Origin: Porphyra umbilicalis
Taxonomy: Eukaryota; Rhodophyta; Bangiophyceae; Bangiales; Bangiaceae
Assembly (NCBI GenBank): GCA_002049455.2
Contig: KV919241.1
Coordinates: 1 to 42,025, forward strand
Reading direction: 5' to 3'
DNA length: 42,025 nucleotides
The notes below the pieces were generated by a model. That model was not told the DNA's origin, made no database searches, and worked only from the letters and a program-made list of their open reading frames with translations. The position numbers were made by a program, and so were the translations under genes. Positions 1-10,587 of the stretch are shown one piece after another (positions within the stretch are counted from its first letter, which is position 1; every line of letters starts with the position of its first letter).

Positions 1-166
1 GCTGACACCCACCTGACAAGTATGTCATTCCTTTCGTCTGTTACCTTCGTGCACATTTCCCCCCCCTGTTCGGTGCCGACAACCTGGCCCGTGTGATACG
101 GCCTCTACCCCCTACTTCATTCCCATCTCTCTCTCCACTTTCCTCTGTTTGGCCACCCTTTCCGGC

Positions 167-709
167 ATGCGCGGCTCTACGCTTTTTCGCCCACAGCACA
201 CACTCCTCGGTGCCTTTTACGCCCACCACGACCACCCGTACACCCGCCACCAGCGCGTCGTTGTCCTCGTCACTGCCGCTGCTCTCGCCCTCCTTCTCAC
301 CTCCTTCTCCCTCTACATGGACGGACTCCCCAGGAAAGCCTACTCCATCCTTGTCGCGCCCGCTATCCTCAACCTGACACACTGGGGGCTCGATATGATT
401 GGCGGGTGCGCCAAGGCCCAGTCGTCCGACGTGTCGGAAAGCACTGCCGACGCGCTCGCGGTCGCGTCGGATGTTGCCATGGAGCGCGTGGCGCCGGTGT
501 TTGGCTTGGCCGCCGCCGCGGGGGGGACGGTCATCATTGCGACGGCGCACAACTATACCAAGCGGGACGTTGTCTCCCACTGGGCTGTGTCGCAGGTGCT
601 GGGTTGGGGGTGGGGGCTTGTCGTCGAGACCGGCATGTTTGCATGGCGTAGGCGGCTTGAGTTGAATGAGGCTGAGAAGGAGGGGCGCGACGGCGCGGTG
701 TTTACGTGA
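167..709 (+). CDS. Multi-pass membrane protein, C-terminal part or small gene
   Basis: The frame reads 180 residues from ATG 167 to TGA 707-709. A conserved-looking juxtamembrane segment (HTLLGAFYAHHDHPYTRHQR, residues 11-30) precedes a strong membrane span at about 31-50. Further hydrophobic stretches lie near 57-78, 110-127 and 139-159, the last rich in Trp and Gly. A charged tail (RRRLELNEAEKEGRDG) ends the protein. An aromatic/basic stretch followed by a membrane span resembles the segment next to the membrane in polycystin/REJ-like protist proteins, but this is resemblance only and I assign no function. The frame is open a little upstream through a pyrimidine-rich stretch (about 113-150), so this could be the last exon of a longer gene cut by the window edge. 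Base composition is less extreme than in the blocks further right. Confidence 0.5.
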   Translation: MRGSTLFRPQHTLLGAFYAHHDHPYTRHQRVVVLVTAAALALLLTSFSLYMDGLPRKAYSILVAPAILNLTHWGLDMIGGCAKAQSSDVSESTADALAVASDVAMERVAPVFGLAAAAGGTVIIATAHNYTKRDVVSHWAVSQVLGWGWGLVVETGMFAWRRRLELNEAEKEGRDGAVFT

Positions 710-1197
710 GCAGGGATAGCGCAACTGGGATGGGGGTAGGTAGGAAGGAGGAGAAACAGGTATGTCGTGCTGTCAGGTCTTTGGTAGTTTGGTGCAACGA
801 ACAAGAGGCGGCGCGTCGAGCTCGATCCGTGGCAAGCGAGGAGGATGGCGATACCCAAAGCTGCAGCACCTTCGCACTATGGCAATGAACAGGAACGTTT
901 TACGATCGAAGTCATTCGTACCGACACAAAACACACTGTAGCCATGCACTTTCACAGTGACTCTCGCCACCAAACAATGCTGGCTGAGCCACCCACCGTG
1001 CACAAGAGAATGTCCACCCGCAACGCGCCAGGCGCCCGCCGACACCGCCCGCCCACCCGCCCGCCACACATCGGCGGCGACTCCCTCTCCCCCCCCACCA
1101 CACCCCCCACTCTGTCGGGCGGCGCCGGGACTCTGCCCCGGCACCGCCACGGTCCGCACGGCCGCGGCACTCGCACGACTCGCGCAGCGGCCGCGCC
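710..1197. other. Intergenic, nothing recognised
   Basis: Overlapping frames on both strands are proline/arginine-rich products of GC-rich sequence. I see no domain, RNA gene or clear repeat before the hairpin that starts at 1198. Confidence 0.4.
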
Positions 1198-1331
1198 CCG
1201 GCGGCCTCCCCCTGCGCCTCCTCGTCGGCCCGCGCGGCCGACACAGTCGGCTGCGTCGAGCTTCGTGGCCGACCTGCCGATGGTGTCGGCCGCGCGGACC
1301 CCGACGAGGAGGCGCAGGGGGAGGCCGCCGG
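1198..1331. repeat. Long imperfect inverted repeat (hairpin)
   Basis: The arm 1198-1244 is the reverse complement of 1283-1331 except for a small internal bulge where the right arm has two extra bases. The stem is about 47 bp. The 38-nt loop contains a further short complementary pair (GTCGGC / GCCGAC) that would extend the structure. No target duplication is visible. It could be a fold-back element or a small-RNA-precursor-like hairpin. Confidence 0.75.
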
Positions 1332-1967
1332 CGATGAGGGGAGGGGGGGAGGGGTTGGTCAGGGCAGCCGTTCGCTCCCCGTGCAGCGGGACGGGGCAGG
1401 GGGATGGGCAGTTGACAGGCGCGATCGACGCAGCGCCGCGGGGTGGTGATCGCTCTGGCTCGGCTGTATCCCACGCGGCGGGATAGAGGTGCCGGCGGCG
1501 GCAAGAGCTACCGCCGACGCCCGCCGCGCGGTTCTAGGCACGAGCGTGAAGGGTGAAATGGCGAGGAGGAGCAAGGGGGATACACCAAGAAAAAAAAACA
1601 GGCGACAACAGTAGATATGGACAGCACAGACAGCAAAGCCTCTGACGGCAACAACACGTAGAACAACAATGCAGACGCGGGAAACGGATGGTGAGCACAC
1701 AAGGGCACGCGTCTTTATCAATGACATCTGTGGCCGGCATGGACATCAAAAGGGGCTGGAGAAAAACAACGTGATCGTCGTCGGTCAAGCGGCAATAGAA
1801 AGGCAGAGACAGGAGTAACGTGGGTCCACGCTCGATGCCATCAACTTTGTCGCTGACACAGCGCTTGGACGCACGCCACAATCGTCAAAAACGCGGTCTT
1901 ATCCGCTGCGCTGGCGTCGGTTGCCGCTGGCCACCGACCGCGCGCTGGCGGCGACACCACAGAGCAG
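1332..1967. other. Intergenic, nothing recognised
   Basis: Moderate-GC sequence with a short A-run near 1590-1599. No credible coding frame or repeat was found. Confidence 0.4.
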
Positions 1968-2154
1968 TAGGGTCGCTCAGAACGCCCAGGGCGTCGTTAA
2001 GGGCGCGTCGTCAAGGGCGTCACTAAAGCGTCAGCATGGTGCGCCCCTAACGCTCCAACTCGAAAGGGCGTCAGGAAGGAGTCGCGAAGTGCAAGATTAC
2101 AGGGGAGTCTACATCGTCGCGAAACGGTACCACGCTACTTGGGGACTTACCCCG
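1968..2154 (+). repeat. Fragment of hAT-like MITE family (terminus TAGGGTCGC)
   Basis: Read rightwards from TAGGGTCGCTCAGAACGCCC at 1968, this stretch matches the reverse complement of the right half of the complete MITE at 21148-21528. Shared blocks include GGGCGTCGTTAAGGGCG, GTGCGCCCCTAACGC, an AACTC-AAAG block and a final CTTGGGGAC block. The copy is diverged and has only one recognisable terminus; the opposite end was not found. Confidence 0.7.
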
Positions 2155-4225
2155 GCGGTTTTCAGATTGGTGCCAGTACGTCTGAAATGGCTGTACTGGG
2201 CCATATTCGACCCCGCTTTTCCACAGTGTCTACACTATCAGTATAGATTGCTTATTCGCATTTTAGAGCAACAGTACGCGGCCAGCACGGTTCTGACACT
2301 GTTCAACCCCCCCCCCCCCTCACAGCTCCAATTGGGGGCATCACCGCACCTGCTGAGACAAGTCACGTGGCCCCCCTTGGTGCCACGATTGCGAGCGTGC
2401 CTGGGCTGGATTCGTATTCAATCAGCGGTCTGATATGTGATGCCAGCTGGAGAGCTGTCGTACAGGGCCGCACCAGCTGAATACGTTGAAGAAAACAGAA
2501 GCGTCTTTTATGGTTCTGTAGCGCCCTCTGGCTGGGGGTAGTACACCCTCTTCCTACCTCCTCGCGCTCTTCCCCCGCCCCTCGCCACCCGACCCGAACC
2601 GCACCCAAAAAGCCAGAACGAAGCAAGGAGAGGGAGATCAGCACATGCAGCGCCCCACCCCCTCGCCGTCCGCATCCGCGCCGTCTGCAACAACTATAGG
2701 GGTAACACGGGCCGCAGGAGCAAATGAGACTGTAGAAATACATGGTACAGTAGGAGAACAATGGGCAGTAGGGCTAACAGGGGAAGTATTGGGAAAAAAG
2801 GCAGCGGAGGGAAAAGAGCAGTGGGCAGGAAGCAGGCAGTAGGAGAAGAGCGGCAGTAGGGGAAAAGGTGGCGGCAAAGGCCACATGGGCAGAGAGAGAA
2901 GAAGCACATCACTGGACGGGTGCACATTTACGGATGGAGAACGGCGGACCAAACGATACGCAGTGCACACATCATACCACTCTCCTTGTCCTACTAGTCC
3001 TCACGACACATAACGTACTTGAGAACTAAAAATACAAGACGGGCGAGGGGGGTGTCAACGACGCGCAGTTCGGGCGTGACGGGATCTGTACGCGGTAGAG
3101 GAAGCCTTGACGCCGGCGTGACTCCCGGCCCCTCCTTCATGCGCGACGACTGCGGTAGCCGTTAGCGATAGCTGTACTGCGGCCGAACGCCTTTAAGGCG
3201 CAGGGGGTGCGGGGGGGCGGGGGTTCGCGATGGCCGCCGGATGGTGGGGGGCACGGCCAGGTGGTACCATTGAGGGCCGTTGGCCCACTGGACGCCGTTC
3301 CCCGGGGAGCTTCCACGTCGGCTGACCCTCCGAATAGCGACATACGCTGCACCAATCGATGATCGCCCAAAGCAACGGTTAGTCAGAACGCGGCCACTGA
3401 GGATCCGATCCCAGCCTATGTCTGTGAGAACAGATGACCATTGACCGCCCAGTAAGGCTCACAGTGTCAACAAATGAGGGTCGAGATCCCCGCATAAGGT
3501 GTGCCGCCCTCCACACAACTGATGGTGAGGAGTGCTGGGTCCACACACGAGGCTTGCAGCTCTCCACATGGCGGATGGTTGACAGAACAGTACACTGAAG
3601 TATGACACCTCGGCTGACAAGTAACTTCTACACCCGATTTAGTGGCGTTCTTGAGAGGGTTACTTTACTGTCAACTAGTTGGATGGGTGGCCGTGGGCGC
3701 AGTCTGCAAGCCGGTGACGTCAGTTAATACGAGATGTGACCGGCCGAATGATTGCTGGCGGTGGGTGTGTGTAGGGCATTGACGGAGTGGGGGCATGGGC
3801 GCCCGTGAGCAACTGCGCCGGATGTGGGGGGGGGGTGCGTATCAGGCGTCGATGGAGAGTCCGTCGACGCTGGCATCGACGAAGCGGAGGCGTTGGCGTG
3901 GCCGCAGCCTTGTAAGCAGATGCAGTCTTTACGGTGAGATCTGACCTGGGGTATCACTGGGGGTTCAGTGCGGGCCACGTAAAGCGCAGCGCAGCGTTCC
4001 AAAAATCCAGCGATGAACGGCCGGGGTTGATCCGTGACCAGTCTCGTCCAGGCCTTGCATCGAGGCATTGAATCGTCTCACGCACAAGAGTTCCCTCTCG
4101 ACCCGGTGAGGCTACATTAGCGATCCGGCGAGGCTACATGATGGGGATTCCCGCCGAATCCCACAGCCGTCGGCGGGAACACCACCAGGACTGAGGGCGC
4201 CACTCGTAGCCTGCGTTTCCACGGG
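2155..4225. other. Intergenic, nothing recognised
   Basis: About 2 kb without a recognisable gene. It contains a C-run near 2309-2321 and, at about 4100-4140, two tandem matches to a short GGYGAGGCTACAT motif. The small open frames have no family signature. Confidence 0.4.
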
Positions 4226-4233
4226 CTGGTGAG
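4226..4233 (+). repeat. Candidate 8-bp target-site duplication (left)
   Basis: CTGGTGAG here recurs in the same orientation at 7784-7791, immediately outside the inverted termini of the candidate element between them. Confidence 0.45.
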
Positions 4234-7200
4234 CAAGACGGGTAATCGTAGCCTTGACGGCGTCAAGGCAACCTTGACGGATGAATCTGATTGGTTCTCG
4301 CATCATCGATTTGGGCAGGTGGTCTCACCCCTGAGGGGAGCAACCGCCAGCCCCCCTTGCCGCAGTTGGGATGCGGACGGGCCAGACAGGTCCGCGTCGC
4401 TCAGCCTGCTCTATCCTATAGAACCAGGGTCTGCCAGCGGGGGGCTGCCGCCGGTGCAGATGCCACTCGTGGGGGCCCGCGCCGCCGCCCTCCCCCTCTG
4501 GGTGGGTGCTGCCACCCCCCTGTCTGACCGTCTGCCGTCCTTGGCGGCGCGCCCGCTGCGGCGGCTTGCCCCCCCTAGCCTCCGCGTGCCGCCCGCCGCG
4601 GGGCGCCTCTGCCTGCCGCGCGCCCGACCGCTCGCGGCCCCCCCAGCGCGCCGCCACCGTCACCTGTGCATGCGCAGTCAGCCAGGCTGCGCGATGACTA
4701 CCCCACCCGCTCGGTTGCCGGCATGCGCCCGGCGTGCATGGTGGCAGCCACGCCACGGCCGCGGCCGATCGTCGCCGCGCCATGGCCGCGACTCATCGGG
4801 CGTGCCGCCGCCGAGCGGGGGGGCTCTGGCGCGCGGCGGCGCCACGACGCCCACTAAAGCGGCGGTAGCGGCAGCGGTGGCGGCGCGGCCGCGCACAACG
4901 CTATCGCCGCGCGCCCGCCCAGGGGGTGGGACCTCCGCGCGCGGCGGCGCGACGCCGACGCTGCGGCAACGCCCCGACGACCGCGCCTGAGCGCGCGCCA
5001 TCGCGGCACCGTGTGGCGCTACCGACGGCCGCTGCGCCCGCCGCCGCCGCCGCACCCGCCACCGCCACCCGGTGCGCCACGGACGTGCGTTGCCGCCGGC
5101 CGTCGCCGCCGCCGCCGCCGCCCTCTCCATCGCAACCGCAGACGCAGCGGCGGCAGCGGGGTCGCCGCCCCCCCGGCCCCCCCCGCCGCTGACAGCGCCG
5201 CCCCCGCAGCCACCGGCGGTCCTCCGCGGACGGGCGCGGCGGCTGTCAGGCGCATCTCCCGCCGCACCCGTCGCCAGCCGCGGCGGTGCGGCACCGCCCG
5301 CCCCGGCGGCGGCCCTGTCGCTCTCGACACGCCGGGACCGCCGACGCCCGACTGCCCGCCGCCCGAAGCGTCTGGTTCCGTGCTCCTTGCCGCCGCCGCC
5401 GCCGTGCGGCGGCGCCGGCGGTCGCCATCGTGGCGGTGACGGCGGCGGCGACGGCGGCGAAACCGCCGCCGATGCAGCGCCACTCGCGGTGCGGGGGGGG
5501 GGGGGGGGGGATTGAGGGGCGGGGGGGTAGAGGGTGCGAATGGCACCGCCGCCACAGACGGCGACACGGAGCCCGAGCGCGATCTGCCGCCGCGCGTCAC
5601 GCGACCAGACGACGCGCGCGGCGTCAACGCCGTGAACGTTGCCGCAGGTGCGGTGCGCGTGTCCGACCCCGCTGCCCCCCGTGGCGCAGCTGTGGCCGCC
5701 CAGGGACACGCGGGGGGTACACGCTGCGCGTTGCAGCGTCGGTGGCGGCGTTGGCGGCGGCACCCCCCACCGCGCCGTCGCCGGCCAGTGGGGGGAGTGA
5801 CTGCGGGAGGAAAGGAGGTGGGGGGGGCGTCAGAGCTGGACCACGCGCGCGTGTGTGTGTGGGGGCGGGGGCGGCCAACGAGCCCTACGTGCGGGGCGCG
5901 ATTGCCACGGAAACAGAGGCTGACGTCCGCCTCGCCGCCGTCGCCACGGCCGAAGCGGCCGCGGTGCCCGCCGCCGACCGACGGCCGTCGGGCGTCTACG
6001 CCGGCCGCAGCGCACAGCTGGGCGCCCGTCACCCCGCCACCGTCGTGCCACCCGCCCCTCCGCGGTCACGGGGGCTGTCACGGCGACGTCGGCGGCCGGT
6101 CGCACACGCGGCCGCGCCACCACCAGCCAGCCGGCCGGGTCAGGAGCGGCGATGTTTCCCCCATGCGTGCCTGCCCCCCCCGCTTCATCGGCAGGGCCCC
6201 CACGGGCGCAGCGCCCCCCGCCCCCCCTCCCCCACCTCGGCCGCGAAGAGTACCGGCGGGAAGCGGCCCGCCAAGACGCTCTCCCGCCCGACCACCGTCG
6301 GGAGCCCCGCCCAGCGCCTTCCCCCCTCCAACCGGTGCTCGCCGACGGTCGTCCGGCGGGCGCGTCGCGCCCGCGCGTGTGGGGCGGGGGCAGCGGTCGC
6401 TGCGCGGCCGACGCGACGGCTACTAAATTTAGGGAGGGGGGGGGGGTTCGTGCCGCCGCCTTGCCCGCCGCCGCCGCCCTGCCCGCCTCCGTGCCACAGC
6501 GGTGTGTGCGGGCGCCGCTCCGCCGCCGACGCTCTACGCCGCCGTCGGCATATCCTGGCTCCACACACTTTCGAAACTACGTACACACACTTTGGTGTTG
6601 GCCATCTTGCCTAGACTGCCGAGTGTCTCGGCTTGACAGAGCTACTGTTGGGGACGGTCATGTGTTCAGTAGAAGTGTCTTTCGCGCCCCCCGCAAGGAA
6701 CGTATCCTGGGGCCCGTGGAAGAGTACGCTGCAATCGACCGATGCCCGCAAAATACGGCAGTGCCCGTGATACATGAGCACAGCGCCCTTGCCTCAGGGC
6801 GACCCGGACTTTTTGAGTATGCTGAGAACGATGGTGCTACTGGCAGAGCTCGCACATGATTTCTTCATGTTGTTTCCTCCGCGGTCAATTATATCGTATC
6901 GCACGTCACACTATGCACAATCGTTGTCGTGACGATGCGCCCGGCGAGGACAGTCCCCAGCCAGGCGGCTTGCTCAAAATAGGTGTCGATGGCAGACACA
7001 GACGCGGGCGAGTGCTCTGCGGTGCACGCCCAGTACCGGCACAAACCCGCGCGCACCCCTCTCGCGGCCCTCGCCCCGCCCTGTTGTTGACACCGTGGCA
7101 TGGCGGAGCGCTGGCAGTGCCGGGTGGCTGTTCATGCCAAACACCGTGAGCGAGCCGTACACAGCGTGGGCTGCCCCACCCCGAACTGTCGATCATCCGT

Positions 7201-7783
7201 CGGCCTTCTGGGCGGCTCGGCGCCACCAGCCCCCATAAGCACACAAACACACAGCGCCTCACCACCGCACCACCACAGCAGCACAACTCTTTCCTGAAGC
7301 GTCCGGACACACGCGGCACCAGCCTCTGAGCCCTGTACACAACTTTGCCGCCGCCCCTGCCGCAGAGCAGAGTGACAGATGTCAACAAGCAGCGGCAGGG
7401 GCCGCCGTTCTCGGTAGCATACAACCAAGCGGTGGCAGCCGTGCAGCGGCGGCGACCAGCTGGCGTCGGCGGGGAGGCAGCGGTGTTTAGCTGAGGTGGC
7501 GGAGATCATGGCAGCGGGGCAGAGGTACGGGCACGGGCAGTGACAGCGACGAGGAGGGTACAAAGGTGCTGAGCTCACACCTGCTGCCGATATGGATGTC
7601 CTAACATATAGGAATCGCTGGTTCAGGGGGAGCACATTCCCCGTGCCCCCCCGACCGCGCCAGCCCGCCCTCCCACCGCACTCCAGATTCCAAATCTCCC
7701 CCCCCCAAACTAACCTTGACGCAACCTTGACGACGCCTTGACAAGGCCCTTGCATCTCCGTCAACCCTACGATTACCGAGGTT
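4234..7783. mobile_element. Candidate 3.5-kb DNA transposon with inverted termini, no transposase recognised
   Basis: GGTAATCGTAGCCTTGACGG at 4241-4260 is the inverted counterpart of 7758-7777, with 18 of 20 positions matching. CCTTGACG-type motifs are repeated just inside both ends (4251-4280 and 7711-7740), like subterminal transposase-binding repeats. The 8-bp direct repeat CTGGTGAG lies outside both ends, the duplication length typical of hAT-type elements. The interior splits into an extreme-GC part (about 4290-6540) and a moderate-GC part (about 6560-7700). Long frames occur on both strands in the GC-rich part, but none shows a transposase motif, so it is probably non-autonomous or carries captured sequence. 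The call rests on terminal structure only; the outermost few bases of the two ends do not match well. Confidence 0.45.
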
Positions 7784-7791
7784 CTGGTGAG
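7784..7791 (+). repeat. Candidate 8-bp target-site duplication (right)
   Basis: CTGGTGAG, the direct repeat of 4226-4233. Confidence 0.45.
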
Positions 7792-8264
7792 AGGCCAGTG
7801 GAGCCCGCACCACCCCAGCATTGATTTCACTTTCTGGCTACAAATTCTAGGCCGCAGTACGCCCCAGTACACCCTTTGCGCACCCCAGTAATGTGGCACG
7901 TTTTCGAGACGATGTGGCGGCTGTGCACCTTAGTTGGGGACAGGCACCCAGTCTTGACACAGAAAATGACAAATAAGTGCACAGTATGGGTGCCACTTGA
8001 ACCACCTTGTGAATACTAAGACTCTCGGGCGGGCGGCAGGCCCCCAAACGGCGCCCCCGCCCACCACGGCGTGCGTGGGCGTCGGCCCATGTTTCATGGA
8101 CGTAGCGTCTTTCAGCTTTTGAATGTAACCGAGTGAGAAGCAGGGGGGCCACTCGACGATCCGGCGAAATATTTTACAATTTTGAAGTAGGGGATCTGGG
8201 CACCTCACTGGGGCCTGGAAATGGAGAAAAGTTTTCACACACTTTCACAGTGAACCTCTGCAAG
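7792..8264. other. Intergenic with one short dispersed-repeat piece
   Basis: The only recognisable content is 7915-7960, a piece of the hAT-like MITE family annotated separately. The rest shows no gene. Confidence 0.4.
7915..7960 (+). repeat. Internal fragment of hAT-like MITE family
   Basis: A block containing GGCTGTGCACCTTAGTTGGG and GACAGGCACCCAGTCT matches the reverse complement of about 21325-21371 inside the complete MITE at 21148-21528, with only a few mismatches. It is in the same orientation as the 1968-2154 fragment and has no termini. Confidence 0.7.
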
Positions 8265-8571
8265 TGTGGCCGATGACTTTAGAAATCTCATTTTTTTTGA
8301 GGTCGGTCGAACCGAGATACAGGGCTTTGAATATTCCGCTTTCTATAGTCATGGGCGCGGAATCGCCGCCTTCGGCCCTGCTGCGCAGTGTTTTCTAAAA
8401 TCGTGAGAATGTGCAGAATCAGTTGACACTGGATAATGTTTTTTCTGAGATTAGCACTTCGGATTCTGACATGCACGTTCGAGAGATCTCGGTGAGCCCG
8501 ATTGATTGGCGTGCCTTACGTCGATTTGTTCAATGCCAAAAAAAATGAGATTTCTACAGTCATCGGCCACA
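8265..8571. mobile_element. MITE with 35-bp near-perfect terminal inverted repeats
   Basis: The left end 8265-8299 starts TGTGGCCGATGACTTTAG and runs into a T-tract. The right end 8537-8571 is its inverted copy with one mismatch in 35. The internal ~240 bp has no coding capacity. Flanking duplication is not clear; at most a 2-bp AG is shared. The superfamily is undetermined. Confidence 0.8.
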
Positions 8572-9342
8572 AGTGGGTGTGACAGCAACATTCCTTCTCA
8601 CGCTCTTCCTGCCGGCCGATCATGTTCCTATTTTTGGCAACTGGTGCTTTAGTTGTGGAAAACACGGATATGTAGCGTTCTTGTTTGTGAACCTCTCATA
8701 TGTACGGAGTTGGTCCTTGTTGTTCTCTTTTTTTCATACCGTCTTTCATCGGCTGATGCGTTAGGAATCTAGTTAGAAACATCTATCTCATATTGATGTG
8801 GATGCGGGGGTTACAGTTCTAAGATGGCAATTTTTTAATAATAAATTTGTTGCAGTCGTTGCACAATACACAGAATAGAATGCACAGGATCAGGCTGGAT
8901 GAGGTATATCTCCGCATGACAGTGTGACGTCAGACCTGGCGTGTGGCCAATGGCGTCTCGCTGCGCGGGTGGACGTTCTCATGTCAGACGCGCGATTTGC
9001 AGCCGTCCCGTTGCTCTGAGTTTGTGTCCCGAAGGCGTGGCCACTAAGGTTGGCATCTACCGAATGTTGGGATGGATGCTGTTTTCCGATCGGTGTACCG
9101 ACTTATCGAGTTTATTCCGATATCTTGGTAGTCTGATGTTTTATCATCTTTCCGAATCTGTCGCATACATGTATGTGGTTGGAGCCCCACTCGCGTCCAC
9201 ACCCTAACTCACACACTGCAACGGCCTCCGCATGACTCGGACCATACCAACTTCCCGCCTCTGCACTCCACCCCACCAGCACCACGACCTCAATGGTGTC
9301 TGACCTGGGCTCATCAGGGACAAAGGGGGCAACCACGCCCAA
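8572..9342. other. Intergenic, AT-richer, nothing recognised
   Basis: This is among the most AT-rich parts of the window. Short frames at 8573-8764 and 8941-9207 have no recognisable features. Confidence 0.4.
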
Positions 9343-10587
9343 GTGAACAACCCTACCAAAAAAAAAAAAATCAACGCCCCATGGGCGACGCGCACCACGG
9401 CACGCGCGGGCGTCGTCCCCACCCCAGAGCACCCCGTCGCCACCACCCACGGCGCGCGCGCTGCCGCCGGCCCCGCCGCCGGTCGCACGCACCGCCGCAC
9501 GCCCGCGCCGCAGGAGGCCGCCGACGCACGGGCCCCGGCGGGCGCGCCGCCCCCCGCCACCCCCCCGTCACGGGCGCGACCCGTCGCGCCCCGCCGCAGC
9601 GGCGGCGCCCCACCGCCGGCAGCGTCGTCCCCGCCCACGCGCACGGGCGCCGCGGATGCGGTGGGCGCCTCGCCCCGCCCGCGCGGCCGGGCGGTCGGCG
9701 CGCGCGCGGCCGCGCCGGCGGCGACAGGGGCACGGCACCCGGCAGCCGCCGCCCGGCCCCGGCGCCCGCCGCGCACGGCGCGCCGCCCCCGGGAGCGGCG
9801 CCCCCGCCGCTGGCGCGTCGCGCCGCCGCGCGCGTGCCGCCCCCGTCGGCGGCGCCCGCCCCGCCCCGTCGGCAGCCGCCCGTCGGCGCCCCGCGACGGC
9901 GCGTCGGTCGGCGGGCGCCCCGCGCGCGGGGGCGGCGGCGCCTAGGGCGCCGACGCCGCCCGCGGCCGTCCGCGCGTCGTGGCGGCGCGCGCGCGGCCGC
10001 CACCGCCCGCCGTTGACGCAGGCGCCCGCGGCGCGCCCGACCGTCATTGGCGCCGGCGGCGGCGGCCGGGGGTGCCTCGGACGCCGACAGCCGCCTCGGC
10101 CGCCGGCGGCGCGCGGGGGGGGGGTCGGGCGGTGTGGCGGCACGCGCACGGGGGGCGGGGGCGGGGCGGCTCCCCCCGGGCGCCGTCGTCACCCGCCTCG
10201 GCGGCGCGCCGGCGGCGGGGGGCAAACCCCCCGCGCCGCCGTCACTGCGCGCGCGGCGGCGGCCGCGGCGGCCGCGGCGGGACGGCCGACGCGGCACCGC
10301 GCCGGCGGCGGCGGCGGCGGCCGCCGTCGACGCTGCCGCCGGCGCTGCCGCCGTGGCCGCCCCCGCGGCCGCTGGCGCGACCGCCGCGCGGCGCGGGGGC
10401 TCGCCGGGGGGCGTCGGGCGGGGGCCGGGGCCCCGGCCGGCGCGACCGACGCGCCGTCCCCGTGCACCCCCCCGCCGCCGCCGGTGGCACCCACCCCCGC
10501 CCCGCTGCGCGCCGCGCGCAACAGCCGCACGCCGCGCGCGTCGGCGGGCGCCCGGCCGCCCGTCGGCGCCGCCCCCCCCCCCCCCAC
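9343..10587. other. Extreme-GC block downstream of the dynein intermediate chain gene
   Basis: An A-run at about 9357-9370 precedes roughly 1.2 kb of almost pure G/C. The frame that carries most of the WD40 repeats stays open on the minus strand down to 9371, but its product here is Arg/Ala/Pro/Gly low complexity without a motif. It may be non-coding or a low-complexity tail. I do not call a gene. Confidence 0.35.

Noticed and set aside
41..724. 227-residue minus-strand frame
   Set aside because: It lies antisense to the membrane-protein frame, which has clear membrane spans; the minus frame has none and is low complexity.
4229..6614. Several long Pro/Arg/Ala frames on both strands
   Set aside because: All frames are open because stop codons are rare at this GC content. 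No frame shows a domain, and a weak WD-like string near 5590-5700 was too short to support.
7132..7899. 255-residue minus-strand frame
   Set aside because: It crosses the right terminus of the candidate 4.2-7.8 kb element and its flanking duplication, and has no family signature.
9343..9945. 200-residue plus-strand frame at the left edge of the GC block
   Set aside because: Low-complexity Arg/Pro/Ala product opposite the open minus-strand frame, no motif.
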